Shown: piece after piece, positions 1 through 9,748 of the stretch | How the letters are laid out: each line of letters opens with the position of its first letter | Position numbering within the stretch: the first letter of the stretch is position 1 | Origin: Methanobrevibacter boviskoreani JH1 | GTDB taxonomy: Archaea > Methanobacteriota > Methanobacteria > Methanobacteriales > Methanobacteriaceae | NCBI RefSeq assembly: GCF_000320505.1 | Contig: NZ_BAGX02000028.1 | Span: 1-53,378 of the forward strand | DNA: 53,378 bases | Direction: 5' to 3' | The notes under the pieces: model-generated | The model's database searches: none | Seen by the model: only the letters and a program-made list of their open reading frames with translations | Told to the model about the DNA's origin: nothing | Position numbers and translations under genes: made by a program

Positions 1-27
1 AACAATTTTGATTAAAACACTTTAAAA

Positions 28-1212
28 TTAGTCTTTTAAATTTCTATTGTTTTCTGCATCTATTAAATCATAGGATCCTCTTAAATATTTATAGTACTGT
101 GTGATACTATCATATATTTTCATAAATTTATTAAATGCGATGAATAACTCTCTGTCATTTAATTCATCAAAGGAGTATGATTTAGAACAGACCCAATGAA
201 ATCTAAATACATCATATTCTCTGGATTTAGGTCCTGCTTTTATTCTATCTGTCTTATCAATTTCAACATAGTCACAGTCAGCATTATCTTCTTTTAGAAT
301 TTCAATTAACCTTTTACCTATTTTATTACTTTCCATTGCATTGTTAATCCTGTTTAAATCCTGTGAAATATAGAATTTTATAATTCTTTCATCGCATTGG
401 AAAGTTACACCAAAAATTAAACCGTTTCTATAAAATAGTGAACTTGATATATGATTTAAATTCATGGATAAATTAGGTGTTAATGCGTACTCATCATTTG
501 CATCTGATAGGGATATTCTTAAATCACTTGGTATGCCATTATATGCACGTCTTATTGTTTCAATAAAATCATATTTTATATAAGTTATCATTTCATAACC
601 AAGTAATGTCTGTGGAAATTCCTCTTTTTCTCTCGGATAGTTTTTGAAGATTTCCTCAATATCATCTAGTAAGCTAAACTGTTCTAATTTATCATAGTCA
701 ATTAACAGATCATTATAGATATTCAGTACATTATCCAATTCATCTATAATCTCATCTTCTGTAATCTCAATAATCATGTTATGGAATTTGGATATGATAT
801 GTACCTCGTCAATATCATCCCAGCAAGAACTTCCATAATAGTTATTTAATTTAATATAGCCTTTAGGCATATCTTTTATGGCATTACTTAATGTTTCAAT
901 AATGTCATGACCTACAAATTTAGTTGTATCTTTAAATTTAATCCAGTCATGTGCTATGGAGATTAGAAATCCATTTTCATTAGGTTTGATTTTGATCTTA
1001 ACATATAAATCTGAATTAATGATCTGTTTATTAATTATTTCAATTGTAGGTTCCATTTCACTATCGATGATTAACACGTCATAGTCATCAAATGTTCCTT
1101 CGATTTCGGACTGTATAATATTACACAAATCATCAATCACATCATTAACTGCAGATGTATTGTCATTATTTTGTAGAATTTCTATAATTCCATTAATACA
1201 GTCTAAAATCAT
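28..1212 (-). CDS. Hypothetical protein, 394 aa
   Basis: I do not recognise a family. The protein is acidic and rich in Ile, Asp, Asn and Glu, with no signal peptide, membrane segment or obvious catalytic motif, so it is probably cytosolic. The ATG is preceded by AGAGGTTAT, a fair ribosome binding site, which supports this start. It lies 93 bp downstream of the repeat/zinc-ribbon gene on the same strand, so the two may be cotranscribed. Composition matches its neighbours. The reading frame is long and intact, so a real gene is likely, but the function is unknown. Confidence 0.7.
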   Translation of the reverse strand: MILDCINGIIEILQNNDNTSAVNDVIDDLCNIIQSEIEGTFDDYDVLIIDSEMEPTIEIINKQIINSDLYVKIKIKPNENGFLISIAHDWIKFKDTTKFVGHDIIETLSNAIKDMPKGYIKLNNYYGSSCWDDIDEVHIISKFHNMIIEITEDEIIDELDNVLNIYNDLLIDYDKLEQFSLLDDIEEIFKNYPREKEEFPQTLLGYEMITYIKYDFIETIRRAYNGIPSDLRISLSDANDEYALTPNLSMNLNHISSSLFYRNGLIFGVTFQCDERIIKFYISQDLNRINNAMESNKIGKRLIEILKEDNADCDYVEIDKTDRIKAGPKSREYDVFRFHWVCSKSYSFDELNDRELFIAFNKFMKIYDSITQYYKYLRGSYDLIDAENNRNLKD

Positions 1213-1305
1213 TTTATAACCTCTTTATATTTTTTAAAAATTAACAATCTATTTAATTTTATAACATCTTAGTTTTTATAGTTTATACTATTTATAAACT
1301 AAGAC

Positions 1306-1884
1306 TCAATTTTTATATTCTTTAATATTAATTCCACAAAATGGGCATAGGACGGTATTCTCTTTAACTTTATTACCACATTTTGGACAGTAGGTTCCTA
1401 ATTTCAATGGTTCTTTGTTCTTTCTATCTTTATGTAATATGGATTCTTTAATCCTTTCAAATTCTTTTAATGACTGGGGGTTCCATTCATTCTCAATTAA
1501 AATCTTTTTTGCAAGATATGCCTCTGTCATTGTGTCGAAAGAACCGAATTTTTTATCTCCTTTAACTATTGTGAATTTATTTATTTTATGATTGAATTCT
1601 AATTTACCTTCAATCCTGGATTTGTCTATTTTATTATGTTTTATCTGTCCCTTTGGTCTTTTTTCTGGAAAGGGAGGCAAATCCATATTTTCATATTTGT
1701 TTTCTAAATCACATTCAACAAGTAAATCATAGTCAAAGTTACAGTAAATTAAACAATCCCTTTCATATAATGCATCACTTAATTTACTAAATTCTCCATA
1801 ATCTTTATTTTTGTGTTTTATTCGATAATGGTCTCCTACACGGACAATATTCCTATAAAAGTATCTAATATCGATTTCTTTAAT
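1306..1884 (-). CDS. Repeat-domain protein with C-terminal zinc ribbon, likely ATT start
   Basis: The first ATG (1686) would give 126 aa, but the frame stays open and protein-like for 66 more codons upstream, back to a stop at 1903-1905. An ATT codon at 1884-1882 sits 5 nt after a strong GGAGGGG site, giving 192 aa. The extension (around residues 6-60) and residues 67-130 look like two copies of one module: a short beta-rich core ending in a pattern like YGEF or FGSF, followed by a helix with ALYERD or AYLAKK. This resembles the small AP2/arm-type DNA-binding repeats common in Methanobrevibacter, but that is inference. The C-terminus has CPKCG and CPFCG, a rubredoxin-like zinc ribbon. A nucleic-acid-binding role is plausible. 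The main uncertainty is the start codon. Confidence 0.6.
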   Translation of the reverse strand: MKEIDIRYFYRNIVRVGDHYRIKHKNKDYGEFSKLSDALYERDCLIYCNFDYDLLVECDLENKYENMDLPPFPEKRPKGQIKHNKIDKSRIEGKLEFNHKINKFTIVKGDKKFGSFDTMTEAYLAKKILIENEWNPQSLKEFERIKESILHKDRKNKEPLKLGTYCPKCGNKVKENTVLCPFCGINIKEYKN

Positions 1885-1889
1885 AGAAT

Positions 1890-1896
1890 CCCCTCC
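1890..1896 (-). promoter_or_regulatory. Ribosome binding site deciding a non-AUG start
   Basis: GGAGGGG on the minus strand is followed by 5 nt and then ATT at 1884-1882, in frame with the zinc-ribbon protein. The ATG inside the upstream end of this motif opens a different frame that stops after about 20 codons. Confidence 0.5.
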
Positions 1897-2087
1897 ATAC
1901 CATTATCTATTTAAAATATTTCTTCTTAAAAAACAGTTTATTTGTAAGTATTTCTTTGATTTTTTTATTTAATAAAGTTTATTAACTTTACAAATTCATT
2001 AACTGTTAAACTTTAATTCTATTTTTTTTGCTTATTTCATTTATTGTAAATTTATTTAGTGCCTATATTATTTTTTATTTTAAAAAA

Positions 2088-2100
2088 ATTATTATATACT
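2088..2100 (+). promoter_or_regulatory. Putative TATA box of the amidohydrolase gene
   Basis: ATTATTATATACT lies about 25 nt upstream of the ATG at 2120. At the usual archaeal TATA-to-start spacing, transcription would begin at or next to the ATG. No Shine-Dalgarno sequence precedes it, so the message may be leaderless or nearly so. Confidence 0.4.
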
Positions 2101-2119
2101 TTTAAATAAATTATTATTC

Positions 2120-3319
2120 ATGTTAACAATAGAAAATGGATTGGTTTTAAAGGGTTCTAATCTTGATCCTGTTTATGAAAATATATTAATAGATGATGGA
2201 GTGATTATAGAAATCTCTAAAGAGGTTAAAGAAGGTAGGACAATAGACGCCTCTGGTTGTATTGTATCTCCTAGTTTTCTAAATGCCCATGTTCATATTG
2301 GTGATTCCATTATTAAAGATGAAGGTGATGGTTTAAGTTTAAGTCAGATGGTTAAACCTCCAAATGGTATTAAGCATAAGGCTTTGGAAAATGCAGAACC
2401 TGAGGATATTGTTCAGGCTATGAAATCATCTATGAAGGATATGCTTTCAAGTGGAACCACCCACTTTATTGATTATAGGGAAGGTGGAGTCGAAGGTGTG
2501 AAATTACTTCGAAAGGCTTCTTGCAATCTTCCAATAAATCCGATTATTTTGGGAAGGGATAATAGTTTCTATGGTGAAGATCCTGATATGAATCTTGTAA
2601 AAAGACAGTTACATAAACTCTTAAAATATGGTGACGGTGTAGGTTTAAGTGGTTTTGGTGAGATATCCGCTGAAGTTTCAGAGTTAATATCCTCGGAGTG
2701 TGCTAAACATAATAAGATATCCTCAATACATACTGCAGAGTCTATAAATGCTCAAAATAAATCGATTGAAAAAACAGGTTTAAGTGAGATTCAAAGGGCT
2801 GTGGATTCTTCTCTAGATCAGGTTGTTCATTGTACTAATCCTGTTGGTGATGATATTAAACATCTAAAAGAATTTAATACATCTGTGGTTTTATGTCCTA
2901 GGGCAAATGCCACATTGAATGTTGGGATACCTCCAATAGATGATGTCCTATGTGAGAATATTCATCCACTTATCGGGTCTGATAATATAATGTTGAATGC
3001 TCCAAATATAATGAGGGATTTGGAATTTTCACTAAAACTAGCAAGAGCATATTATAGGAAATATTTCAATCCAAAATTTTTCTTTGAAATGGCAACAACA
3101 AATATTTATAAATCTAAAAAGACTAATCCCCGTTTATATGATGTAGTAGGTAAAACTGTTATTGAGGAAGGTAGTTCTCCACAGTTAACAATTTTAAGGA
3201 AACTATCAAAAAACCCTTATTTAAGTATAATTAATAGGACTGAAACAAAAAATATATTATATGTAATGAATAAAAATACACTTGTAGATTATAGTAATAA
3301 TCAAAATTATAATGATTAA
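2120..3319 (+). CDS. Amidohydrolase / chlorohydrolase-family deaminase-like protein
   Basis: This belongs to the metal-dependent amidohydrolase superfamily (cytosine deaminase, chlorohydrolase and adenosylhomocysteine deaminase relatives). An N-terminal small beta domain precedes the metal-binding NAHVHIGD motif (HxH). Further likely ligands are the His in SSIHTAES, the His in QVVHCTN and the Asp in IGSDN, the normal order for this fold. At 399 aa the length is typical. It would hydrolyse a C-N bond in a ring or amide, and the substrate cannot be read from sequence. The gene stands alone, with spacers on both sides and a possible leaderless start. Family assignment is secure; a precise name is not. 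Confidence 0.82.
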   Translation: MLTIENGLVLKGSNLDPVYENILIDDGVIIEISKEVKEGRTIDASGCIVSPSFLNAHVHIGDSIIKDEGDGLSLSQMVKPPNGIKHKALENAEPEDIVQAMKSSMKDMLSSGTTHFIDYREGGVEGVKLLRKASCNLPINPIILGRDNSFYGEDPDMNLVKRQLHKLLKYGDGVGLSGFGEISAEVSELISSECAKHNKISSIHTAESINAQNKSIEKTGLSEIQRAVDSSLDQVVHCTNPVGDDIKHLKEFNTSVVLCPRANATLNVGIPPIDDVLCENIHPLIGSDNIMLNAPNIMRDLEFSLKLARAYYRKYFNPKFFFEMATTNIYKSKKTNPRLYDVVGKTVIEEGSSPQLTILRKLSKNPYLSIINRTETKNILYVMNKNTLVDYSNNQNYND

Positions 3320-3515
3320 TTAAATTTTCTTTAAAAAATGATAGATTATAGAAAATTTTTTTTAATTATCAATTAAAAATTATTTCACATAATAACTTAA
3401 ATCTAAGTTGTTTTATGGATATATGGGATAAAAGGGTAAATGTAATATGATTTCCATATATTTTTTGATTTATAGTACCCGTTATTTAATTTATATATTT
3501 CAAGGAGATTTAAAA

Positions 3516-3947
3516 ATGTACAAAAAAATATTATTACCTACTGATGGTTCAAAATATTCTGAGAATGCAGAACAACATGCACTTTTCCTAGCTGAAAAAT
3601 CAGGTGCTGAAATTATTGCATTAAGTGTAATTGAAAATGGTTTTTCAATAGGTCTTCCATCAGATGATACTATTTATGAAATAAATCAAATGCTCAAAGA
3701 AGAAACTAAACAAAATCTTAAAAGAGTTGAAGAGATTAGAGATGAAGTTGATAGTAGTATTAAAGTAACTAGTTTAGTTAAAGAGGGATCTCCTGCTGCA
3801 GTAATTTTAGATGTTGCTGAAGATGAAGATGTTGATTTAATTGTTATAGGTAGTTCAGGTAAAACTGGATTTGATAGATTTTTAATGGGTAGTGTAGCAT
3901 CTAAAGTTGTTAAATCAGCTAAATGCTCAGTACTTGTTGTAAATTAA
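3516..3947 (+). CDS. Universal stress protein, UspA family
   Basis: A single 143-aa Usp domain. The N-terminus KKILLPTDGSKYSENA is the classic beta1/Asp/Ser pattern. The C-terminal GSSGKTGFDRFLMGSVA matches the ATP-binding consensus G-2x-G-9x-G(S/T), so this is probably an ATP-binding subclass that dimerises in the cytosol. I chose the ATG at 3516, not the in-frame upstream ATG at 3447, because AAGGAGATT precedes 3516 directly and the family N-terminus starts here; the upstream part is hydrophobic and AT-driven. It is followed by a CBS-domain gene. Both families sense adenine nucleotides, but the 230-bp gap argues against one operon. Confidence 0.92.
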   Translation: MYKKILLPTDGSKYSENAEQHALFLAEKSGAEIIALSVIENGFSIGLPSDDTIYEINQMLKEETKQNLKRVEEIRDEVDSSIKVTSLVKEGSPAAVILDVAEDEDVDLIVIGSSGKTGFDRFLMGSVASKVVKSAKCSVLVVN

Positions 3948-4180
3948 ATCTTTAATTTTTAATAATTTATAATTTAATTGAAAAAATAGTTATCTATTAA
4001 AATTACTGGATATCTACAATTTGTAATTAAGTTTATAAATTAATTATTCGAAGATATTAAAAATTAATTATTGATTGATTTAATATTATTTTATGATTAA
4101 TCTTCTATTTTTTTAATTTCGATAATTTATTTTAAAACTTATAAAATATTTTATTAAATTAACTAAAAAATGGTGGAATT

Positions 4181-5026
<846 letters not shown>

Positions 5027-5203
5027 ACCATCTCTTATTCTTTTATTTTTTTATCAAATTATTTCTTTGTTTTAATTTTTTTAACTTTTTTTATTGTTTC
5101 AAATTAGTATTGTTTAAATTTAATAAAAACAAATATTATTATTAACTAACTTTTTATTTTTATTAAGTGAATTTATAAAAAAATGATTTAACGGAGTAAT
5201 GAT

Positions 5204-5725
5204 ATGTCATCTGAACCGATTTTGGTAATTAGAACAAGTCAAAGGAAAATTATTATTAGAGCTCGTATTGAAGATGATTATGTTGAAAATGAAATTCTTT
5301 TAAGTCCTATTTTAGCAATGTATAGAAGAAATAATGATAATATTATTAAAAATTTCTTGGATCTTTTTGAATCTTCTGTTAAAAGAACTATAAATGAATT
5401 TATACCTCATAAAACTTTAAATATGGATTACAATGTAATTGCAGATGATGATTTAGATAATGCTACACAATTATCTGTTAATGTAACTAATATTGAAGCA
5501 GATAATCTAAAATTCCGTATTGATGGTGGAGAATTTACTATCTTTAATTTAAATCCCGAAAGAAATGAGAAAGTTCCATATGATAATAATATTAGTAGGG
5601 TCTTACTTACTCCAGATATTGTTTTAAAAAAATATAAAGAGCTTTATGATAAGCGCCAAATAGATTTAAAAAAACCTAAAAGACAATATGTTGGTGAGGA
5701 TTACAGTCCTGAGGACTTAAACTAA
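5204..5725 (+). CDS. Hypothetical protein, 173 aa
   Basis: No family recognised. The N-terminus (residues 5-23) looks like paired beta strands rich in Ile and Arg, followed by mixed alpha/beta sequence. The tail (about 145-173) is charged and Lys/Asp-rich. There are no membrane segments, signal peptide or Cys motifs. An ACGGAG site lies upstream of the ATG. The gene is isolated, followed by a 525-bp repeat-bearing spacer. The normal codon pattern and clear RBS make it a credible gene of unknown function. Confidence 0.7.
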   Translation: MSSEPILVIRTSQRKIIIRARIEDDYVENEILLSPILAMYRRNNDNIIKNFLDLFESSVKRTINEFIPHKTLNMDYNVIADDDLDNATQLSVNVTNIEADNLKFRIDGGEFTIFNLNPERNEKVPYDNNISRVLLTPDIVLKKYKELYDKRQIDLKKPKRQYVGEDYSPEDLN

Positions 5726-6013
5726 AACATTTTCTATTTTTAATTTTTCTTTTCTAATTTAATTTAATCTAATTATTATTGTTTTTAATTGGATAGGGAA
5801 ATTTCTTATAAAATTAATATATTAAATATTTCCTTTTAACTTAGTTGATTACAGAAATTTCTTATAAAATTTGTATATTAAAGCTTTCTTTTTCTGTTTA
5901 GTTTAATTTTTATATCATTTTTAATTGAATATATGAAATTGGCTAAATTCAATTGGTATAATTAAAACTATGCTTAAAAATAGGTTTAAAAAATTGGTTT
6001 TATAAATGATTCT

Positions 6014-6127
6014 AAAAATTAGATTTAAGAATTCAATTATTATAGTTAAAAGCAATTATTAAAAATTAGATTTAAGAATTCAATTATTATAGTTAAAAGC
6101 AATTATTAAAAATTAGATTTAAGAATT
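6014..6127. repeat. 47-bp tandem repeat, 2.4 copies
   Basis: Two identical 47-bp units (6014-6060 and 6061-6107) are followed by a third that is intact for about 20 bp. Each unit contains AATTAGATTTAAGAATTC. They lie in the 5726-6250 spacer between convergent genes. The same spacer also holds a looser duplication of GAAATTTCTTATAAAATT near 5797 and 5853. No coding sense is visible in the spacer. Confidence 0.85.
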
Positions 6128-6250
6128 TGATTTTTATCTTTGGAGATAATTAAATATGAAAAAATAATTTATAATGTCTTTTTTATTGGTATTTAATGGA
6201 TAATCTTATTAAAAAAATAAATAAAGAAGTTATAAAACATATTTATTTTT

Positions 6251-7303
6251 TTAAACAGTTCTTCTAATCAATTTAAGAATTTTAATTGCAAAATCTTCTC
6301 CTTTATCAATATCAACATTGTCTATAATGATTTTACCGTTTTTTGAAATGCTTATGTCTACATCTTCATTGCTGAATAGGATAAGACCACGATCATCGAA
6401 GTATTCAACATCACTAAATTCCTTGGATAAATGATTGATTGTCTCTTCAATATCTATTTCATAGGGAAGATTCTTTGTAAACATTACCTTATTATTCTTT
6501 GCTTGACATCCCCTATAGGTGTAAAGTTTCTCGTCATTATCTTTAATTTCGGTAATATTTATTCCAATCTTTTTAAATCCTATTGCTTTAAATTCATCCT
6601 CTATTAATTGTAATGTTTCAACATTTAATAATGGCTCAATATTATCAGTTTCAATAATAGCATAACTATTAAGTTTCCGAACTTTTACAATATCATTTTT
6701 TGTAATGTTTTCAACAATCTTTTCAGCAGTATTTATTCTATTAATTAAATTTCTAGTAATTGGTTTATTGGTTTCAATTCTAGTTGCAAGACATGTGGTT
6801 GATTTATTGTATTCTATATTATGTTCTTTTAGGAATCTATGCACATCTCTTGTTTCAAATCCTGCATCTATTAAAGGACTTTCAATATTATATTCATATT
6901 TTGCTATAATTCCTGGTCTGTCCTCTAAAAAGTCACTGATATTGTTTCCGTCAATTACATAGTCAAGGTTATTTTCCTCTGCAAGCTTTTTAATTGAGGA
7001 ATATATTTTATTTCTACAGATTAGACATCTTTTTTCATTATTTTTACAGAACTCATCATCTCTGATAAACTTATCTTTAACTATAATCTGTTTAAGGTTG
7101 AATTTATCTGCTTGTTCTTTACTTTTTCTAATAAAATCCTTTGGGAATAAACCATTATCAAAGGTGAAAAGGATAATTTCTTTACAAAGGTTTGCCCCGA
7201 CATATGCAAGTAAACTACTGTCTGATCCTCCAGAAAAGCATAACGCTACCTTTTTATCTTTTAAACTTTCTTCTAATTTCTTAACTTTTTCTCCATATTC
7301 CAT
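6251..7303 (-). CDS. LarE-like ATP-dependent PP-loop sulfurtransferase
   Basis: The PP-loop SGGSDSS lies at residues 24-30, marking an ATP pyrophosphatase of the LarE/ExsB class. LarE adenylates a carboxylate and inserts sulfur, in the known case into the nickel-pincer cofactor of lactate racemase. Cys93 and Cys96 (RCLICR) plus Cys171 (TTCLATR) match the three-cysteine LarE subtype, in which a 4Fe-4S cluster carries sulfur instead of a sacrificial cysteine. A C-terminal extension of about 90 aa (350 aa in all, versus about 270) is unusual. I prefer the ATG at 7303 because GTGAT sits 3 nt upstream; a TTG at 7315 would add four residues. No larB or larC is here; the neighbours are TfuA and YcaO on the same strand, so it may supply another thiolation reaction. 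Confidence 0.82.
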   Translation of the reverse strand: MEYGEKVKKLEESLKDKKVALCFSGGSDSSLLAYVGANLCKEIILFTFDNGLFPKDFIRKSKEQADKFNLKQIIVKDKFIRDDEFCKNNEKRCLICRNKIYSSIKKLAEENNLDYVIDGNNISDFLEDRPGIIAKYEYNIESPLIDAGFETRDVHRFLKEHNIEYNKSTTCLATRIETNKPITRNLINRINTAEKIVENITKNDIVKVRKLNSYAIIETDNIEPLLNVETLQLIEDEFKAIGFKKIGINITEIKDNDEKLYTYRGCQAKNNKVMFTKNLPYEIDIEETINHLSKEFSDVEYFDDRGLILFSNEDVDISISKNGKIIIDNVDIDKGEDFAIKILKLIRRTV

Positions 7304-7457
7304 TGTATCACACAATACTTTTATTACGATTTTTAAATGGTTTATTGCTTTTATATAAATATTTAATAATTGTATATTTTTTTTAATTGTTTTTATATTA
7401 TTTAATAAATTTTACTCAATTTCTAAATAATTTCAATATTTTCTATATTTTAAGACA

Positions 7458-8111
7458 TTATTTGTATGCTATTTTCTTAATATATTTCAATACCTCTTTG
7501 GCATCTTGGGTTTTAATGTTTTCATGGGAATTGATATATCTTATAAGTTTATTCATCTTATCTTCGGGGAGATCTGATTTTTTAAAGATATTCGGATAGT
7601 TTCTATGGGGATAATAGATTTCTTTTGCTATTTCATGTATCTTTTCACCTTCCTCTTCTATGATTATTCCAGAGGAGATAGCCCCCTTAAGTTTATAGTC
7701 AATATTAACCAATGCCTCTGATAATGGTCTATATGTTTTAGGGTCTAATATTACGGCAACATCATCATCAGATTTGATATTTCCATTTTTATATTCGTTA
7801 TAAACAAAACCTACACCTATCATTCCAAGACTGTCAAGTTCTGATGCTCTTAAAGCACCCATACTAGATCCACCAACAACGGTTATCCCTTCATTCAGTG
7901 CTTCCATAATTTCTTTATGTGCTACTGCAGGTGCTGAGTGAAATTGCCCATCTATTATGCCAATAATATCGGGTTTTTCCTCTTCTTTAAGAATTTTAAA
8001 TATGTCCCCTCTTTTAACGGGAGGCCTATAATCTGCATCAAGTATTTGGCTTGCATCATCAAAACTTAAGGATAATCCTGTAAAAACTATAATCCTTTTA
8101 TTATTCTCCAT
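7458..8111 (-). CDS. tfuA: TfuA-like core domain protein
   Basis: The protein has the TfuA signature: an N-terminal strand followed by RPPVKRGDI, then IGIIDGQFHSAPAVAHKEI and VVGGSSMGALRASEL. TfuA partners YcaO enzymes in thioamide formation. In methanogens this pair is needed for the thioglycine in the active site of methyl-coenzyme M reductase, where TfuA is thought to help deliver or activate sulfur. At 217 aa it is a normal stand-alone TfuA. It lies downstream of ycaO on the same strand, separated by about 250 bp, and upstream of the LarE-like gene. The McrA role is inferred from family and context. Confidence 0.88.
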   Translation of the reverse strand: MENNKRIIVFTGLSLSFDDASQILDADYRPPVKRGDIFKILKEEEKPDIIGIIDGQFHSAPAVAHKEIMEALNEGITVVGGSSMGALRASELDSLGMIGVGFVYNEYKNGNIKSDDDVAVILDPKTYRPLSEALVNIDYKLKGAISSGIIIEEEGEKIHEIAKEIYYPHRNYPNIFKKSDLPEDKMNKLIRYINSHENIKTQDAKEVLKYIKKIAYK

Positions 8112-8364
8112 TTTATTACATCCAATAAAAATTATTTAAAAATCTAATAAATTTAAATAAATAATAAAACAATTGTTATATATATTTATTTTTATTAAAT
8201 TTATATATTTTTATTATTTCTTTTTAATCTTTAAGATTAAATAATATTTCTTATTAAACTTAAAAAATTTATTATTTTTATGATGTTTTTAAAGTTTGGC
8301 TATAAAAATAGATGTTTTATTAAGTTTTAAAAAAATAGGTAAAAAATAGGTGTTTTTAGATTCT

Positions 8365-9585
8365 TTAAAGGAATTTTTTATATCTGGTACCTAGTCTATC
8401 CTGGTCTAGTGTATAAAGTTCTGCACCAGGAATTACAACACGGCAAGCATTAATATTAATTTCAGGTCTTGTTAAATCGTCAAACAATATTTTATCAAAA
8501 CCACTTTCAATTAGATGACTTTTACAGATTTCAATATCCTCTTTAAGTGATGAATTACCACTTAAATCATTCATATCCTCTATTGAAATCTTGTTTTCCT
8601 CTTCTTTATAATAGATGCTATTGATTTTTTTCATGCGGTCATAACCTGCTTTACGCATGAAATTTGCCCTTGTAGTATCCTCCCTTGTACCATGTATCTG
8701 TGTTGCTCTACTTTGTGCAACCTCCGTTAATGCACGTATGATTGCTATATTCGGATCAAGATGTGTTCCAACACCTAAACATAAAAGGGCAGGATCTTTC
8801 AGTGAATCATCATCACTTGATGCTGTAACGGTTGGAACATTAATGTCACTTGTAACATCCATTAATTTAATGTTAATGTTCTGTTTGTTAAATTTGTCAA
8901 GTAATTCTTGTATGATTGGGTTTTCTATACTATCTGTATCAATCTGCCTTTTATTTTTATGGACTATTTCAAACAGACTCCATGCATCCCTTTCAATAAC
9001 CTCAAAGATTCCGTGAAGTACGGCCTCTTCAATGACATTTCCAGATGCAAGTCCGTTGGTGTTTCCTTTAAACAGTGGTGTTGCACTTTTATTTGATGGG
9101 ATATATGGGTGGAAAACTGCGTTTGCAGGTATGTAATACTCCTCCTCACTTACAATATCAATACAAGGATACCATTCAAGGGTTGTAACAGATAGAATGT
9201 CATCGGTAATGTTGTTCGGTAGATATAGGCTTTTAGGGTCAATGAATTTTTCACCTTTCATGTCTTCAATGGAAGATACTATGATCTTTTCCTTATCTGT
9301 CTCTTGCATCTCGGCGGAATATCTCTCAAATCCCTCCATCATTGCAGATGCTTCAGCTTGATCTTTATTTGCACCCTTTCCTGCATATACACTCACTGCT
9401 CCAGATTGTGCAGTAGGTCTGATTGCTGAGAAGACAGGTATTCCCACCCTATCTAAACCAGTAATATCTGTAATTCTAGTAATGCCCGCTGTTTTAAGTT
9501 TATCTTCATTTTTTTTAAGTGTTTCTGAGGGTTCACAAACTCTATGGCCTGTTTTAAAATATTTCAATTTAACATCTGAAAACAT
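8365..9585 (-). CDS. ycaO: YcaO-domain protein, probable McrA-glycine thioamidation enzyme
   Basis: YcaO enzymes use ATP to activate a peptide amide by phosphorylation. In methanogens the YcaO next to TfuA makes the McrA thioglycine with a sulfur donor. Diagnostic stretches are GVSVYAGKG-like sequence near residue 85, then EASAMMEGFERYSAE (the ATP/Mg site helix) and GLASGN followed by EAVLHGIFEVIERDA. Later Arg/Glu-rich sequence (LTEVAQSRATQIHGTRED) is also typical. The 406-aa length fits. GGTGGT before the ATG supports this start. A peptide-natural-product YcaO is the alternative, but no precursor peptide, cyclodehydratase partner or exporter is nearby. Confidence 0.9.
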   Translation of the reverse strand: MFSDVKLKYFKTGHRVCEPSETLKKNEDKLKTAGITRITDITGLDRVGIPVFSAIRPTAQSGAVSVYAGKGANKDQAEASAMMEGFERYSAEMQETDKEKIIVSSIEDMKGEKFIDPKSLYLPNNITDDILSVTTLEWYPCIDIVSEEEYYIPANAVFHPYIPSNKSATPLFKGNTNGLASGNVIEEAVLHGIFEVIERDAWSLFEIVHKNKRQIDTDSIENPIIQELLDKFNKQNINIKLMDVTSDINVPTVTASSDDDSLKDPALLCLGVGTHLDPNIAIIRALTEVAQSRATQIHGTREDTTRANFMRKAGYDRMKKINSIYYKEEENKISIEDMNDLSGNSSLKEDIEICKSHLIESGFDKILFDDLTRPEININACRVVIPGAELYTLDQDRLGTRYKKFL

Positions 9586-9704
9586 TAATTTACCACCAAT
9601 TTTATATTATGTTTATTATGATTTTTTTAAGATTTAAAATATTTTATTGAGTTTTAAAATTAGTTGTGAAGTAGGCATGTCCACAATTGAAAAATAAAAA
9701 AAAG

Positions 9705-9731
9705 AAATGTAAGAATAATTCTTTTACATTT
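9705..9731 (-). terminator. Intrinsic-type terminator of the M50 protease gene
   Basis: On the minus strand AAATGTAAAAGAA and TTCTTACATTT form a hairpin with a short loop and a small bulge, followed by a T-rich run. It lies 18 bp beyond the stop of the M50 gene and before ycaO. Confidence 0.6.
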
Positions 9732-9748
9732 TTTGTGTTTTAATAAAA

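Noticed and set aside
3447-3515. Extended N-terminus for the UspA protein
   Set aside because: The added residues are hydrophobic and AT-driven, and the good RBS and family start are at 3516.
6014-6127. Possible CRISPR array
   Set aside because: The 47-bp units are directly contiguous with no unique spacers, so this is a plain tandem repeat; no cas genes are in the window.
7387-7599. 70-codon plus-strand frame overlapping tfuA
   Set aside because: Phe/Leu/Tyr-rich product of T-rich spacer plus antisense of tfuA; no RBS.
8365-9585. YcaO as part of a thiazole/oxazole peptide (RiPP) cluster
   Set aside because: No precursor peptide, dehydrogenase or dedicated exporter is adjacent, and the TfuA partner points to McrA thioamidation.
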